From positions 1 to 24,033 of the forward strand of contig CAYUWB010000018.1 of the NCBI GenBank assembly GCA_964448305.1: 24,033 nucleotides of DNA. The letters are read 5' to 3'. Positions 6,942-15,365 of the stretch are shown one piece after another; the stretch's first letter is position 1; each line of letters begins with the position of its first letter. A program made the translations under genes and the position numbers. Below the pieces are notes generated by a model. It saw only the letters and a program-made list of their open reading frames with translations. It did not search any database and was not told where the DNA came from. This DNA comes from Thioglobus_C sp964448305. GTDB taxonomy: Bacteria > Pseudomonadota > Gammaproteobacteria > PS1 > Pseudothioglobaceae.

Positions 6942-6945
6942 TTAA
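6706..6945 (+). CDS. Small Lys/Ala-rich protein, copy 2 (McdB candidate)
   Basis: Encodes exactly the same 79-residue protein as copy 1. The DNA is identical from ATG through the second base of the last sense codon; the two then differ as GAC TGA and GAT TAA. It has its own strong ribosome binding site (AAGGAG, 6 nt before ATG). The 35-bp spacer before it aligns, with several changes, to the sequence before copy 1, so the duplicated unit included the leader. It probably raises the dose of the McdB candidate. Either copy could be lost without changing the protein made. Confidence 0.7.
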   Translation: MSKLEDKLVESINKPEQDKPVIKKPIAKKSPAKKPIAKKVAAKKPVAKKKVTTKTVAKKPIVKKLATNSISHPKRIWPD

Positions 6946-6972
6946 AACAACTTTTAAATATTATCTTTCTTT

Positions 6973-9387
6973 ATGTCAGTTCAGTTATCAGATTATGATG
7001 ATCTTCTTGAAGAGTTAGGCGAGCAGTCTGGCGAGGTTCTAGAGGCGAATTGGCATGAGGCAACACGTGTGTTTAGTCCGCGAGGGTTGCAATCTTATCT
7101 AGAAGCTGCATTAGGATTGAAATCAATTGGACGTGGTGTTGAGTTGGTAATTTCTTTTATCGAAAGTGCGCCTATTGTTGCAAAAGAGATTGGTGAACAG
7201 GCGGTGCCTGATTTGCACTCTATTGCAATTAAGATGTATTCAAGAACAAGCTCTGAAGTTATTGCATTGGTTTTCTCAACAGCACCAATTGCAGCAAGTC
7301 GACTTGGAGAAATAGATCTGTTTAAAGCTTACTTGGGCTTATTAAACAACCTAGTTGCAAAAGCCCCAAGAGCAATCAGACCTTTCTTAGAAAGTTTAGA
7401 TGTCTTGCTTGGTCAACTCACACTTGGCGGGCTTAGGCGTTGGACAACCTGGGGTGTCTCTGCTTATCGTGACGATTTTGATGCGCAAGCCGAATACTTT
7501 AGTTTAAAAAGCGAACAAGCTAAAGCAATCTTGAAGCAAGAGCAACGTGGTGTTCTTTTTGTTAATATCCAACGAAGATTAAACATGTATCTTAGATCAT
7601 TATGGGGTCGTGATTTTTTTATTCGCCCAACCTCTGGTGACTATGAAACACGTGAAGGTTATCAGCCATATATTGAGCATTATTTTATTCATCTGCCAGA
7701 TGCTTTTGATGACTACAAGCCATCAGAAGACGCCGATGAAGATTCAATCGTTTTGGGTATGGATGTATATCGTGCCAGCTCTGCACATGCGGCAGCACAT
7801 ATTGTTTTTTCTTCATACGATGAGAATGCTCTAGAAGAATTAAGCAATTTACAGCGATTGATCATCGGTGTAATCGAGGATGCACGTGTAGAATTTTTAG
7901 CTGTTGAAAAATTTCCAGGAATGAAGCAGTTGTGGATTAATTTGCTTCCAGTAGATAAGAGTCCTGATGATACGCTTCAGCCTATTTTAGATAGAATGGC
8001 TAGAGCTTTGATAGATGATGAATATCAAGACGACCACCCATTGGTTGTAGAGGCTCGTCAACAATTTATAGCTTGTAAAGACCGTATGTCGGAATCAGAA
8101 ATTTCTCGCGAAATTGGTCTAAATCTTGCGCAAAAAATACTAGAGTCAGATCTTGTTTTAAATTCAAGTCATGATAAATACAGCAATGTTTACCGTGATG
8201 ATAATCGATGTTTGTGGCAATCACCAGATCATGTTGAAGAAGGACATGAGCTATTGCCGGGTGAAATACAACAAGTCCGTAAATATGTCAGTTTAATGGA
8301 AATGATTAATGAAGTCGAAGTTCCAAATGCTGGCGATGATGCACAAGAAATTTGGGTTCTCGGTACAGAGTTATTTCCTTATGAGGATGAGGGTGTTTCA
8401 TGGAATGAAATGGAAGGCAAAGAGCCTATCTCTTCACCAGTCCATTATCATGAGTGGGACTACCAAACTCAACTAGAGAGACCAAGCTGGGTAACCTTGT
8501 TAGAGAAGCGACCAAAATCTGGTGATACAGATATTATTGAAGATATTTTAGAACGTCATAAGCCACTTGTAAGACGATTGAAACATCTTATTGAGGCAGT
8601 ACAGCCACAAGGATTAATCAGACAAAGAAAAGTTGAAGATGGAGATGAAATTGACTTGAATGAGGCAATTAATGCGATGATTGATATTCGTCGCGGTGTA
8701 CAGCCTGATCCTCGCATAGGTATTCGAACAACCCTTCAGATTAGAGACTTGTCGGTTATATTATTGGTTGACTTGTCAGAGTCGACAAATGACCCACTTC
8801 CATCTTCTAAATCTGACCTTGTGGAAAATGCAAATAAAAACAATGACGATGAGTCTGAAGAAAACAACCAGCCAACCATTCTAGATTTGTCACGTGAGGC
8901 AGCCGCCCTTATGGCAGACGCGATGGATAAAATTGGCGACCCATTTGCAATTCATGGTTTTGATTCTAATGGACGACATGATGTAGAATATTATCGATTC
9001 AAAGATTTTGATGAAGAATATGGCGATGAAGCTAAAGCGCATTTAGCAGGTATGACAGGCCAACTATCAACCAGGATGGGTGCAGCAGTTCGCCATGCAG
9101 GCTCATTGCTAAATGAACGAGGTAGCAGTAAAAAAATTCTATTTTTATTGACTGATGGTGAGCCAGCAGATAATGATGAAAACGACCCTCAATATCTACG
9201 TTTTGACACAAAGCGTGCTGTTGAAGAATTAGCCAGAGAAGGTATTAATACATTTTGCTTGACACTCGATCCGCATGCAGATGAGTATGTTTCAAGGATT
9301 TTTGGCGCTCAAAACTTTTTGGTGCTTGACAATGTTGAGCGATTGCCTGAGAAGTTGCCAGAGCTGTATTTATCGTTAACAAAATAA
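6973..9387 (+). CDS. cbbO: CbbO, RuBisCO activase adaptor with VWA domain
   Basis: Partner of the AAA+ ATPase CbbQ. CbbO docks to RuBisCO through its C-terminal von Willebrand A domain so that the CbbQ ring can remove inhibitory sugar phosphates. The 804 residues are of normal length. The VWA domain has an intact MIDAS: D600-L-S602-E-S604, and D728 in TDGEP. An acidic Asn/Glu-rich insert (about residues 617-637) lies just after the DxSxS motif. The N-terminal 550 residues form the helical CbbO body. The ATG at 6973 has no evident ribosome binding site and lies 27 nt after the McdB-like copy 2. It precedes cbbQ by 54 nt. Confidence 0.93.
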   Translation: MSVQLSDYDDLLEELGEQSGEVLEANWHEATRVFSPRGLQSYLEAALGLKSIGRGVELVISFIESAPIVAKEIGEQAVPDLHSIAIKMYSRTSSEVIALVFSTAPIAASRLGEIDLFKAYLGLLNNLVAKAPRAIRPFLESLDVLLGQLTLGGLRRWTTWGVSAYRDDFDAQAEYFSLKSEQAKAILKQEQRGVLFVNIQRRLNMYLRSLWGRDFFIRPTSGDYETREGYQPYIEHYFIHLPDAFDDYKPSEDADEDSIVLGMDVYRASSAHAAAHIVFSSYDENALEELSNLQRLIIGVIEDARVEFLAVEKFPGMKQLWINLLPVDKSPDDTLQPILDRMARALIDDEYQDDHPLVVEARQQFIACKDRMSESEISREIGLNLAQKILESDLVLNSSHDKYSNVYRDDNRCLWQSPDHVEEGHELLPGEIQQVRKYVSLMEMINEVEVPNAGDDAQEIWVLGTELFPYEDEGVSWNEMEGKEPISSPVHYHEWDYQTQLERPSWVTLLEKRPKSGDTDIIEDILERHKPLVRRLKHLIEAVQPQGLIRQRKVEDGDEIDLNEAINAMIDIRRGVQPDPRIGIRTTLQIRDLSVILLVDLSESTNDPLPSSKSDLVENANKNNDDESEENNQPTILDLSREAAALMADAMDKIGDPFAIHGFDSNGRHDVEYYRFKDFDEEYGDEAKAHLAGMTGQLSTRMGAAVRHAGSLLNERGSSKKILFLLTDGEPADNDENDPQYLRFDTKRAVEELAREGINTFCLTLDPHADEYVSRIFGAQNFLVLDNVERLPEKLPELYLSLTK

Positions 9388-9441
9388 ATAATTAGGTAAA
9401 ATACATTCTCAAATTAATATTAACTAAATACAAAGGAAAAG

Positions 9442-10245
9442 ATGATAGATACAAGTCAATACATGATAACTGAAGAGCCTTACTATCATAAGGTTGGTCA
9501 AGAGGTTGAGCGTTATGAGGCTGCATATTCCGCCCGTATGCCAGTCTTATTAAAAGGACCTACAGGTTGTGGAAAATCAAGATTTGTTGAATACATGGCG
9601 TGGAAGTTGCAAAAGCCTCTAATTAGTGTTGCTTGTAATGAGGATATGACAGCATCAGACTTGGTTGGTCGTTTTTTGCTTGATGCAAATGGCACACAAT
9701 GGCAAGATGGGCCGCTAACCACTGCTGCTCGTATAGGTGCCATTTGTTATCTTGATGAGATAGTAGAAGCTCGTCAAGATACAACAGTAGTTATCCACCC
9801 GCTAACTGATCATCGCCGTCAATTACCACTTGAGAAAAAAGGTGAACAAGTTGACGCACATCCTGATTTTCAAATTGTAATTTCATATAATCCAGGCTAT
9901 CAGTCTATGATGAAAGATTTGAAACAATCAACAAAACAACGTTTCGGCGGCATGTCGTTCGACTACCCACCTAGCGAGGTAGAAGTAGAGATTGTTTCAC
10001 ACGAGACTGGTATTGACAAAGAAACAGCAGAAAAGTTAGTTCAGGTTGCACAACGTTCGCGTAACTTAAAAGGCCATGGCTTAGATGAAGGCATGTCAAC
10101 TCGTTTGTTAATATATGCAGGTCAACTGATTGCTAAAGGTATTAGTCCGGAAGACGCTTGTCACATGGCACTTGTTGAGCCGTTAACGGATGATGTAGAT
10201 ATGCGAGATACACTTGGTGCGGCTGTCGGCACATTCTTTGCTTAG
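9442..10245 (+). CDS. cbbQ: CbbQ, MoxR-type AAA+ RuBisCO activase
   Basis: Hexameric AAA+ motor that, with CbbO, reactivates inhibited form I RuBisCO. The 267-residue protein has Walker A GPTGCGKS at 39-46, Walker B with D105/E106 (ICYLDEI), and a sensor-like VISYNPGY, as in the NirQ/NorQ/CbbQ family. CbbQ is preferred over NorQ because of the adjacent cbbO and cso genes. The start is supported by AAAGGA 5-10 nt upstream. It is the last gene of the cso cluster; a hairpin follows. Confidence 0.94.
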   Translation: MIDTSQYMITEEPYYHKVGQEVERYEAAYSARMPVLLKGPTGCGKSRFVEYMAWKLQKPLISVACNEDMTASDLVGRFLLDANGTQWQDGPLTTAARIGAICYLDEIVEARQDTTVVIHPLTDHRRQLPLEKKGEQVDAHPDFQIVISYNPGYQSMMKDLKQSTKQRFGGMSFDYPPSEVEVEIVSHETGIDKETAEKLVQVAQRSRNLKGHGLDEGMSTRLLIYAGQLIAKGISPEDACHMALVEPLTDDVDMRDTLGAAVGTFFA

Positions 10246-10425
10246 TTTTGATATAGTGTAGGCTAATCCTGAGAAGGGTTAGTCTATAAGTATGTTATAA
10301 TTATCTAATATATAAAAGCACAAGCGATTATATTTTTTTACAATCGCTAAGTTAAAATTTCTAAACACGCACTCTGTAGTAAGAAACAGAGTGCATTCTT
10401 GTAATATTTGAAAGAAGCTAATTTC
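10246..10425 (+). promoter_or_regulatory. cbbQ-sulP spacer with three hairpins
   Basis: This 180-bp spacer holds the post-cbbQ hairpin, a second stem at 10323-10329/10342-10348 (AGCGATT/AATCGCT, 12-nt loop), and a third at 10369-10377/10386-10394 (GCACTCTGT/ACAGAGTGC, 9 perfect pairs, 8-nt loop). The third ends about 30 nt before the transporter start, so it may act in the leader of that gene. No clear sigma-70 promoter was recognised, although 10298-10320 is very AT-rich. Confidence 0.4.
10257..10288 (+). terminator. Hairpin after cbbQ, probable end of the cso operon
   Basis: Bases 10257-10270 pair with 10275-10288 around a GAGA loop, 14 pairs including a few G-U (core GGCTAATCCT / AGGGTTAGTC). 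It sits 11 nt after the cbbQ stop. The trailing sequence is AT-rich but lacks a clean U-run, so termination may be partial. Confidence 0.5.
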
Positions 10426-12183
10426 ATGAATAGATTTGCAAAGTTTTTTCCTTTCTTGGCTTGGATACATGAGTTAAAAAATCAGAAAGTTCTAAGAGCT
10501 GATATTGTTGCAGGTTTAACGGTTGCATTGGTTTTGGTGCCACAATCAATGGCATACGCACAACTAGCAGGGCTAGCTCCACAATACGGTTTATATGCGT
10601 CATTTTTGCCTGTAATGATAGCAGCCTTGATGGGCTCTTCTCGTCAATTAGGCACAGGCCCTGTTGCCATTGTATCCCTTCTAACTGCTGCAGCTATACC
10701 AACGGTTGTTCCTGAAGGAGCAGATATGGTGACCTATGCAGCTTATGCTTCGTTACTTGCACTTATGGTGGGATTTTTTCGATTCGCCATGGGGGCATTG
10801 AAACTAGGTTTTGTGATAAATTTTTTATCCCACCCTGTGGTTGTTGGTTTTACTAATGCGGCAGCAATTATTATCGCCGCCTCACAATTAAATAAAATTT
10901 TCGGTGTTGCTAAAGGGCCTGGTGAGTATAGTTATGAACAGGTTTGGGGTACGGTTATCAATGCAGCAACTAATACCCATTTTATAACCCTTGTTTTTGC
11001 AATTGTTGCTTCGATTATTATTATTGGCATTAGAAGATATCAGCCAAAATTACCAGGTGTATTAATTGCCGTAGCTTCTACCACTATTTTTTCATGGCTG
11101 ATTGATTTTGGTAAGCCTACTGAAGAAGGCGGGCTTGGTGGTGCTATAGTTGGTGCAATTCCAGAAGGCTTGCCTAGCTTTATAATGCCAGATGTTGATT
11201 TTTCGGCAATGAATGAAATGATAGTGATCGCTATCACTATTGCATTAATTGGCTTTATGGAGGCAATCGCCATTGCCAAAGTTATGCAGGCTAAAACAAA
11301 ACAGCGTCTTGATATTAATCAAGAATTAATGGGCCAAGGTTTGGCAAATTTTGCTTCAGGCATGTTTCAAGGTTACCCAATATCAGGGTCATTTTCCCGT
11401 TCTGCAGTTAATATTTCAGCTGGTGCAGTGACTGGATTCTCATCAGTCGTCACAGCTATATTAGTTGGGTTTACGCTATTGTGGTTGACGCCTTTGCTTT
11501 ATCATATCCCACAAGCGGCACTTGCAGCTGTTATTATGACGGCGGTTCTTAATCTGGTTAAAATTGATCCCATTAAGCAGGCCTGGAAAGTTGAAAAACA
11601 TGATGCGTTTGTAGCAGTCATCACATTTGCTTTGACTCTAGTTTTTGCCCCAAGTTTAGAAAATGGCATTATGATCGGCATAATCTTATCGTTAGGATTG
11701 TTCCTTTACCGTACGATGGAGCCTAGATTTACTGAGCTTTCTGCGCATGATGGATCTAATATGCTTGTTAATGCCTTAGATAATAAATTAGAGCGCTGTG
11801 AAGTGGTATCTATTGTTAAATATTCAGGATCACTATATTTTGCTAATGCAGGTTATTTTGAAGACAAGGTGCTTAAACTAATTGCAGAAAAGCATAAATG
11901 CCTAAGATATATTATTGTTGATATGGCAGGGATTAACTGGATTGACGCCAGTGGAGAAGACATGCTTACTCGTTTGTTAGATCGTTGCTCTTCTAATGGC
12001 GTGGAGATCTTATTTGCCCGTACAGAAGGCATTGAAAAAGTATTGAAAAGAGCGGGCTTCATGGACAGATTTGGTAACAAACGTTTTTTTGATCGACGTA
12101 CTGATGCGTTACGTTTCGCATGGAGAGAGCTGGGAGATGAAGAAGCCGCATCAAAAAGCCCTTTAAAACACCTAATATCTTAA
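10426..12183 (+). CDS. SulP-family anion transporter with STAS domain
   Basis: Inner-membrane anion transporter of the SulP/SLC26 family. The N-terminal two-thirds are hydrophobic with the family signatures PQSMAYAQLAGLAPQYGLYA (residues 39-58) and GTGPVAIVSLL (77-87). The C-terminal part (about residues 435-560) is a cytoplasmic STAS domain with DMAGINWIDASGE. Members carry sulfate, bicarbonate (BicA) or other anions, and sequence alone does not settle the substrate. Placement right after the carboxysome operon makes bicarbonate uptake attractive, since SulP genes near carboxysome loci are regarded as dissolved-inorganic-carbon transporter candidates. The ATG at 10426 (585 residues, AAGAAG about 10 nt upstream) is preferred to the in-frame TTG at 10408. 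Confidence 0.9.
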   Translation: MNRFAKFFPFLAWIHELKNQKVLRADIVAGLTVALVLVPQSMAYAQLAGLAPQYGLYASFLPVMIAALMGSSRQLGTGPVAIVSLLTAAAIPTVVPEGADMVTYAAYASLLALMVGFFRFAMGALKLGFVINFLSHPVVVGFTNAAAIIIAASQLNKIFGVAKGPGEYSYEQVWGTVINAATNTHFITLVFAIVASIIIIGIRRYQPKLPGVLIAVASTTIFSWLIDFGKPTEEGGLGGAIVGAIPEGLPSFIMPDVDFSAMNEMIVIAITIALIGFMEAIAIAKVMQAKTKQRLDINQELMGQGLANFASGMFQGYPISGSFSRSAVNISAGAVTGFSSVVTAILVGFTLLWLTPLLYHIPQAALAAVIMTAVLNLVKIDPIKQAWKVEKHDAFVAVITFALTLVFAPSLENGIMIGIILSLGLFLYRTMEPRFTELSAHDGSNMLVNALDNKLERCEVVSIVKYSGSLYFANAGYFEDKVLKLIAEKHKCLRYIIVDMAGINWIDASGEDMLTRLLDRCSSNGVEILFARTEGIEKVLKRAGFMDRFGNKRFFDRRTDALRFAWRELGDEEAASKSPLKHLIS

Positions 12184-12239
12184 AGGTTACTTATTTTTTA
12201 GGTTAAAATAAGGGTCAATTTTTCATACCTTGCTACTAT

Positions 12240-14183
12240 ATGTTTAACGTAAAAGTCATTGCAGGCATTATTTTTGCCGCCTTCACCCTATTTTTATCAA
12301 CTGTTGCACCTACAACGCCGATTGCCTGGATGTTGGCCATTCTATTGTTGACGATTTATCTTTTTGCCTTTGAAGTTGTCGAGGTAGATGAAGCAGCTAT
12401 TACTATTATGGTGATCTTAGGATTGACTTCATTGCCATTAATCTATGCATTGATGGGTTTAGAGGAAGGGTTAGTTGATAACAATAGACTATTTGATGGG
12501 TTTTCATCAAACGCTGTTATTTCAATTATTGCTGTCATGATTATTGGTGCAGGATTAGATAAAACAGGCCTAATGACTAAGGTTGCAGCGTTTATTGTAA
12601 AGAAAGGCGGCACGTCAGAAACTAAAATTATTCCAATCGTTTCCTCGACAGTTGGTTTTATATCCTCGTTTATGCAAAATGTTGGCGCAGCGGCATTGTT
12701 TATTCCAGTTGTGAGTCGTATCTCATCAAAATCAGGTGTTCCAATGTCGAGACTGTTGATGCCAATGGGCTTTACTGCCATTTTAGGTGGTACGATGACA
12801 ATGGTTGGCTCAAGCCCATTGATTTTGTTAAACGATTTAATTCTAACAACCAACCAAGGTCTATCAGCTGAAAATCAAATGGAAACTTGGGGCTTGTTTT
12901 CGGTAACACCAATTGGTGTAGCGTTAGTTGCAACGGGTATTATTTATTTTGTTATTGCTGGTAAATTTGTTTTACCAAAACAAGAAGAGAAAGAAGACAA
13001 AAGTGTTTCTGCCGTTGAGTATCTTCAGAAAGTTTATCAGATTGATTATGACTTGTATGAAATTAAAATCCCTTCAAGTAGTAAGCTTGTCGGGCTTAAA
13101 CTAGACGAGGTAGAAACTATTTCAAAAGTTCGAGTTGTTGCGCTACAAGATGAAAAAGGTAATGGGATTATTGGACAAGACTCAGTAGATAGAAATACGA
13201 CCATTCAGCCTAATACAACGATTGGTGTGTTGACATCACGTTCTAATATCGAGAGTTTTGTCGAAGGGTTTAAGTTAGAATTATCTGACAAAATTGAACA
13301 ATTTACCGACTTATTGTCTACTCAAAATTGCGGTACAGCAGAAGTGGTAATTCCACCAAATTCTAGTTTGATTGGTAAAACAGCGCGAGACGTTTGGCTT
13401 AGAAAGACCTATGGTATTGCCATGGTGGCATTACACAGAAACGGAAAGACCTTGAAAGAAGGAGAAGGTATCCGAGATATGGAATTTCAGTCTGGCGATA
13501 CGATTGTTGCGCATGTTTGTTGGGAAGATCTGGATCGATTGCAAGACAATAAAGACTTTATTATTGTAACTTCTGAATACCCAAGACAAGAAGAATCAAG
13601 ACCTGAAAAAGTCAAATGGGCAGGCGTATTTTTTGGTATTGCCTTATTTTTAATATTATTTACAGATATTAAGCTGTCAATTGCTTTGATGACAGGCGCA
13701 TTAGGAATGATTCTAACCAACGTCCTTAAGATTGAAGAAGCCTATCGGGCAGTATCCTGGAAAACAGTATTTTTACTTGCAAGTTTGATTCCATTGGGTC
13801 TTGCTGTGTCTAAAACTGGTACCGCTCTTTGGGTTGCGCAAGAAACAGTTAAAGTTGTTGGCGATATGGCCCCATGGGTTATATTAACGTCTATTGCTAT
13901 CTTAGCAACATTCTTTACATTGGTTATGTCTAATGTCGGTGCAACGATTTTATTAGTTCCTATTGCGGTTAACATTGCAATTCAGGTTGGCGCAGATCCG
14001 GCAGTATATGCATTGACTGTTGCAATCGCCACTTCAAATTCATTTTTAATTCCAACGCACCAAGTGAATGCGTTAATTATGGGTCCTGGTGGATACAAAG
14101 TGGCTGACTTTATTAAGGCTGGCGGCATTATGACGGTTTTATTTATTGTTGTAATGATGACAATGATGAGTCTTATTTTCTAA
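12240..14183 (+). CDS. SLC13/DASS-type anion permease with TrkA-C-like domains
   Basis: A 647-residue inner-membrane permease. It has hydrophobic halves (about 1-245 and 458-647) separated by a soluble insert (about 250-455) with two RCK/TrkA-C-like modules (IKIPSSSKLVGLKLDEV and VVIPPNSSLIGKTARDV). Each half has the DASS-type substrate loop: GGTMTMVGSSPLILLN in the first, and SNVGAT with TSNSFLIPTHQVNALIMGPGGY in the second. This layout is that of the SLC13-like sulfate permeases and relatives. The substrate could be sulfate, another sulfur anion or a carboxylate. It begins 56 nt after the SulP gene, probably in the same transcription unit. The start has no clear ribosome binding site. Family is confident, substrate unknown. 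Confidence 0.85.
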   Translation: MFNVKVIAGIIFAAFTLFLSTVAPTTPIAWMLAILLLTIYLFAFEVVEVDEAAITIMVILGLTSLPLIYALMGLEEGLVDNNRLFDGFSSNAVISIIAVMIIGAGLDKTGLMTKVAAFIVKKGGTSETKIIPIVSSTVGFISSFMQNVGAAALFIPVVSRISSKSGVPMSRLLMPMGFTAILGGTMTMVGSSPLILLNDLILTTNQGLSAENQMETWGLFSVTPIGVALVATGIIYFVIAGKFVLPKQEEKEDKSVSAVEYLQKVYQIDYDLYEIKIPSSSKLVGLKLDEVETISKVRVVALQDEKGNGIIGQDSVDRNTTIQPNTTIGVLTSRSNIESFVEGFKLELSDKIEQFTDLLSTQNCGTAEVVIPPNSSLIGKTARDVWLRKTYGIAMVALHRNGKTLKEGEGIRDMEFQSGDTIVAHVCWEDLDRLQDNKDFIIVTSEYPRQEESRPEKVKWAGVFFGIALFLILFTDIKLSIALMTGALGMILTNVLKIEEAYRAVSWKTVFLLASLIPLGLAVSKTGTALWVAQETVKVVGDMAPWVILTSIAILATFFTLVMSNVGATILLVPIAVNIAIQVGADPAVYALTVAIATSNSFLIPTHQVNALIMGPGGYKVADFIKAGGIMTVLFIVVMMTMMSLIF

Positions 14184-14197
14184 GACTGGAAAATATA

Positions 14198-14941
14198 TTA
14201 AAGGCTATTGTAAAAAGCTTTCAAGAAATATAGACCTTGTGGTGGCGCTGTAGCGCCAGCGCGTTTTCTATCTTTTGCTTCTAATACTTCTTTAACCCAT
14301 TCTATTGACTTTTCGCCCCTACCCACTTTGAGTAATGTGCCGACGATATTACGCACCATGTGATGCAAAAATGCATTGGCCTTAATGTCTAATAATATTT
14401 CATCATCAGTTTGAGTCAATCGAATAAACTCAATGGTTTTAATCGGTGATTTGGCTTGACATAAACTCCCTCTAAAGCTAGAAAAATCATGTTCACCAAG
14501 CAAGTATCTGGCTGCTGTACTCATGGCTGTTATGTCTAGTTCTCTTGGTTCCCAAAGTGAGTGGTCACCTATGAGTGCAGAGCGTACCGGCGTGTTGTGA
14601 ATTTTGTAATGATATTGCCTGGCATAGGCATTAAAACGCGCATGAAAATCATCGTCAACTTGTTTAACCCATTTAAAGTTTACATCATGAGGTAAATTAA
14701 CATTGCCACCAAATAACCATGCCTTGTCTTCGCGTTTAACATTGGTTTCAAAGTGAATCACTTGTTCGATAGCGTGTACGCCCGCATCAGTTCTGCCTGA
14801 GCAAAACACACGAACCGGTTCATCGGCAATACTGGACAATGCCTCTTCAACCACTTGTTGGACTGTTCGAATACCAGATTTTTGCAACTGCCAACCATGG
14901 AAGTTTGTGCCTAAGTATTCAACACCGAGTGCTAATTTCAT
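14198..14941 (-). CDS. truA: TruA, tRNA pseudouridine(38-40) synthase
   Basis: Makes pseudouridine at positions 38-40 of the tRNA anticodon arm. The 247-residue protein has the catalytic motif SGRTDAGVHA with D52, the N-terminal YLGTNFHGWQLQ and the FLHHMVRNIVGTL segment typical of TruA. It is the only - strand gene here, convergent with the SLC13 gene (14 nt apart) and divergent from dgkA, so the 67-bp gap at 14942-15008 should carry promoters for both. The family is often next to asd/fimV or trpF; here it is isolated. Confidence 0.96.
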   Translation of the reverse strand: MKLALGVEYLGTNFHGWQLQKSGIRTVQQVVEEALSSIADEPVRVFCSGRTDAGVHAIEQVIHFETNVKREDKAWLFGGNVNLPHDVNFKWVKQVDDDFHARFNAYARQYHYKIHNTPVRSALIGDHSLWEPRELDITAMSTAARYLLGEHDFSSFRGSLCQAKSPIKTIEFIRLTQTDDEILLDIKANAFLHHMVRNIVGTLLKVGRGEKSIEWVKEVLEAKDRKRAGATAPPQGLYFLKAFYNSL

Positions 14942-15008
14942 AAATTTCTAAGTAACCCTAATTAATGTAAAATCAATTTAACTATTTTATACGTTTGGAG
15001 TGCAGAGC

Positions 15009-15365
15009 ATGAAAAATGAAGCAAAAGGATTGAGTCGAATCGCTAGTGCGTATAAATTTTCTATGCAAGGGCTGAAGTCATGCTACCAATCAGAAGCCGC
15101 TTTCAGACAAGAGCTTTGGCTGAGCATTGTATTAATACCGTCGGTTTTTTGGCTTAGCGATTCACCGATTGAGCAAGTGTTATTAATTTTCCCAATTGTA
15201 TTGGTTTTAATTGTTGAAGTTTTAAACTCAGCAATTGAGTCAGTGGTTGATCGTGTTGGCGATGAGTATCACAAACTTTCAGGTGTGGCAAAAGACATGG
15301 GTTCTGCCGCAGTAGGGTTGTCATTAATGTTGGTGGTTATTACATGGTTGATTATTCTACTTTAG
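15009..15365 (+). CDS. dgkA: DgkA, diacylglycerol kinase
   Basis: Small trimeric inner-membrane kinase that phosphorylates diacylglycerol for phospholipid recycling. From the ATG at 15009 it is 118 residues with three membrane helices and the family core VEVLNSAIESVVDRVGDEYH, including E70, N73 and E77, then AKDMGSAAV. A GTG at 15000 is in frame, but GGAG at 14997-15000 is correctly spaced (8 nt) for the ATG, so the ATG is preferred. The end overlaps birA by 22 nt. Confidence 0.93.
   Translation: MKNEAKGLSRIASAYKFSMQGLKSCYQSEAAFRQELWLSIVLIPSVFWLSDSPIEQVLLIFPIVLVLIVEVLNSAIESVVDRVGDEYHKLSGVAKDMGSAAVGLSLMLVVITWLIILL

Noticed and set aside
10408..10425. TTG at 10408 as the SulP start
   Set aside because: The ATG at 10426 has a spaced AAGAAG upstream and gives the normal N-terminus, while the TTG has no ribosome binding site of its own.
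12191..12211. TTATTTT/AAAATAA stem between the SulP and SLC13 genes as a terminator
   Set aside because: It has only seven A-U pairs and no U-run after it, so it would be unstable.
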